Source of the DNA: DATCRE01 sp035493595
Lineage (GTDB): Bacteria > Bacteroidota > Bacteroidia > Cytophagales > Cyclobacteriaceae
DNA length: 27,092 nucleotides
Assembly (NCBI GenBank): GCA_035493595.1
Contig: DATJHZ010000535.1
Location: 1 to 27,092, forward strand
Direction of reading: 5' to 3'
In this document: positions 26,537 through 27,092 of the stretch, piece by piece
Layout of the letters: each line of letters starts with the position of its first letter
Numbering within the stretch: position 1 is the stretch's first letter
Translations under genes and position numbers: made by a program
Notes under the pieces: model-generated
The model's input: the letters and a program-made list of their open reading frames with translations, nothing else
Told to the model about the DNA's origin: nothing
Database searches by the model: none

Positions 26537-27091
26537 TTAAATTAAATCATGTTCTTTTATAACTCGTAATGCCTCAGCCACACCCCAGGCCTGAGCCACA
26601 CATCCTCTTGGATTATGCGGAGCTTCTGCATCGAAGATTTCAGAAACACTTCCAAGACATGCTTCATCTAAATGAAGTAGAAATGTTTTCAACAGTTTTG
26701 TTGCCTCAGCTTTTGAATTCTTATTAACATAGAGCAACGCGTCGATATAAGGACCGATAAGAAAACTCCAAGCGGTACCTTGATGATAAGCACCATCACG
26801 CTGCCATATACTGCCTCCATAACCCGGGCAATAACCCTGACTTGTCGGCGCAAGACTTCGCAGTCCTCTGGGCGTTAGTAAATTTGTTGTGACCTTGTCT
26901 AATACTTGCTTTGCTTTTGCAGATGAAAGTAATGGAAACGGAAGACTGATAGCGTAAAGCTGATTGGGACGTAAGTCGTCATTTTTATAATCACCATCTA
27001 TATAATCATAAAGACATTGTTGTTGTGCATTCCAGAATTGATTGTTAAAGCTTTCCATTACAACTCTTGATTGCTTTGTGTATTGATCAGC
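26537..27091 (-). CDS. Glycogen-debranching enzyme, amylo-alpha-1,6-glucosidase C-terminal part (5' end outside window)
   Basis: The frame is open to the right window edge (first full codon at 27091); the Met at 27058 is internal. About 184 C-terminal residues are seen. They match the (alpha/alpha)6-barrel end of the GDE_C glucosidase domain: LRPNQLYAISLPFPLLSSAK, LLTPRGLRSLAPTSQGYCPG, YGGSIWQRDGAYHQGTAWSF, IGPYIDALL and the closing SVSEIFDAEAPHNPRGCVAQ, AWGVAEALR. The RDGAYHQG and EIFDAEAPHNPRGC stretches carry likely active-site acids. The enzyme removes alpha-1,6-linked glucose at glycogen branch stubs. It is a housekeeping gene, unrelated to the toxin system. The gap to the next gene is 251 bp, holding the hairpin and promoter described separately. 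Confidence 0.92.
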   Translation of the reverse strand, partial: ADQYTKQSRVVMESFNNQFWNAQQQCLYDYIDGDYKNDDLRPNQLYAISLPFPLLSSAKAKQVLDKVTTNLLTPRGLRSLAPTSQGYCPGYGGSIWQRDGAYHQGTAWSFLIGPYIDALLYVNKNSKAEATKLLKTFLLHLDEACLGSVSEIFDAEAPHNPRGCVAQAWGVAEALRVIKEHDLI

Positions 27092-27092
27092 C

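Overview
The window looks like a chromosomal piece of a Bacteroidota genome, probably from the Cytophagales or Chitinophagales. The basis is protein style: secreted YD/Rhs proteins with Sec signal peptides, PKD repeats, tail-fibre-like head-repeat proteins with a coiled-coil end, an anchored OmpH/Skp-like protein, almost no Shine-Dalgarno motifs, and a possible Bacteroidota-type promoter (TTTG, 17 bp, TAATCTTG). No rRNA, tRNA, CRISPR array, transposase gene or phage structural module was recognised.

Left edge (1-2774, + strand): the C-terminal part of an amidase-signature enzyme, a small class I SAM methyltransferase-like protein and an acyltransferase-3 membrane protein. These look like ordinary scattered genes. 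A hairpin at 2815-2840 separates them from everything that follows on the minus strand.

Minus-strand block, read from right to left. After the C-terminal part of a glycogen-debranching enzyme (26537-right edge) and a 251-bp promoter region with a direct repeat, there is a tightly packed polymorphic-toxin operon: a lipoprotein (25719-26285), a 1636-aa SpvB-like protein (20812-25722), an 839-aa PKD/Ig protein ending in YD-like repeats (18284-20803), a 235-aa exported protein possibly of LolA-like fold (17580-18287), and a 2511-aa Rhs protein with a variable C-terminal toxin (10023-17558). Successive genes overlap by 4 nt (ATGA) or are 8-21 nt apart. One base after the Rhs stop codon comes a probable cognate immunity gene (9470-10021). 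Two further immunity-type genes of different families follow: a CdiI-like gene and an Imm74-like gene. The two are split from the first by a REPIN-like inverted pair of palindromes at 9216-9358. Base composition drops sharply from the Rhs core to the toxin tip and immunity genes, as expected for an exchanged cassette.

Downstream (2966-8399, minus) are two tandemly duplicated head-repeat/tail-fibre-like secreted proteins, a 508-aa protein with a probable outer-membrane barrel end, a 257-aa secreted Ig-like protein and an OmpH/Skp-like protein. Gaps of 3-11 nt between the last four suggest one transcript. This cell-surface set may work with the toxin locus, but only neighbourhood supports that.

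The most interesting items are the Sec-exported split-Rhs operon with its own lipoprotein and LolA-like partner and no visible T6SS or T9SS tag, its toxin domain that I could not place in a family, and the three-family immunity array with a REPIN inserted directly in front of one immunity gene.
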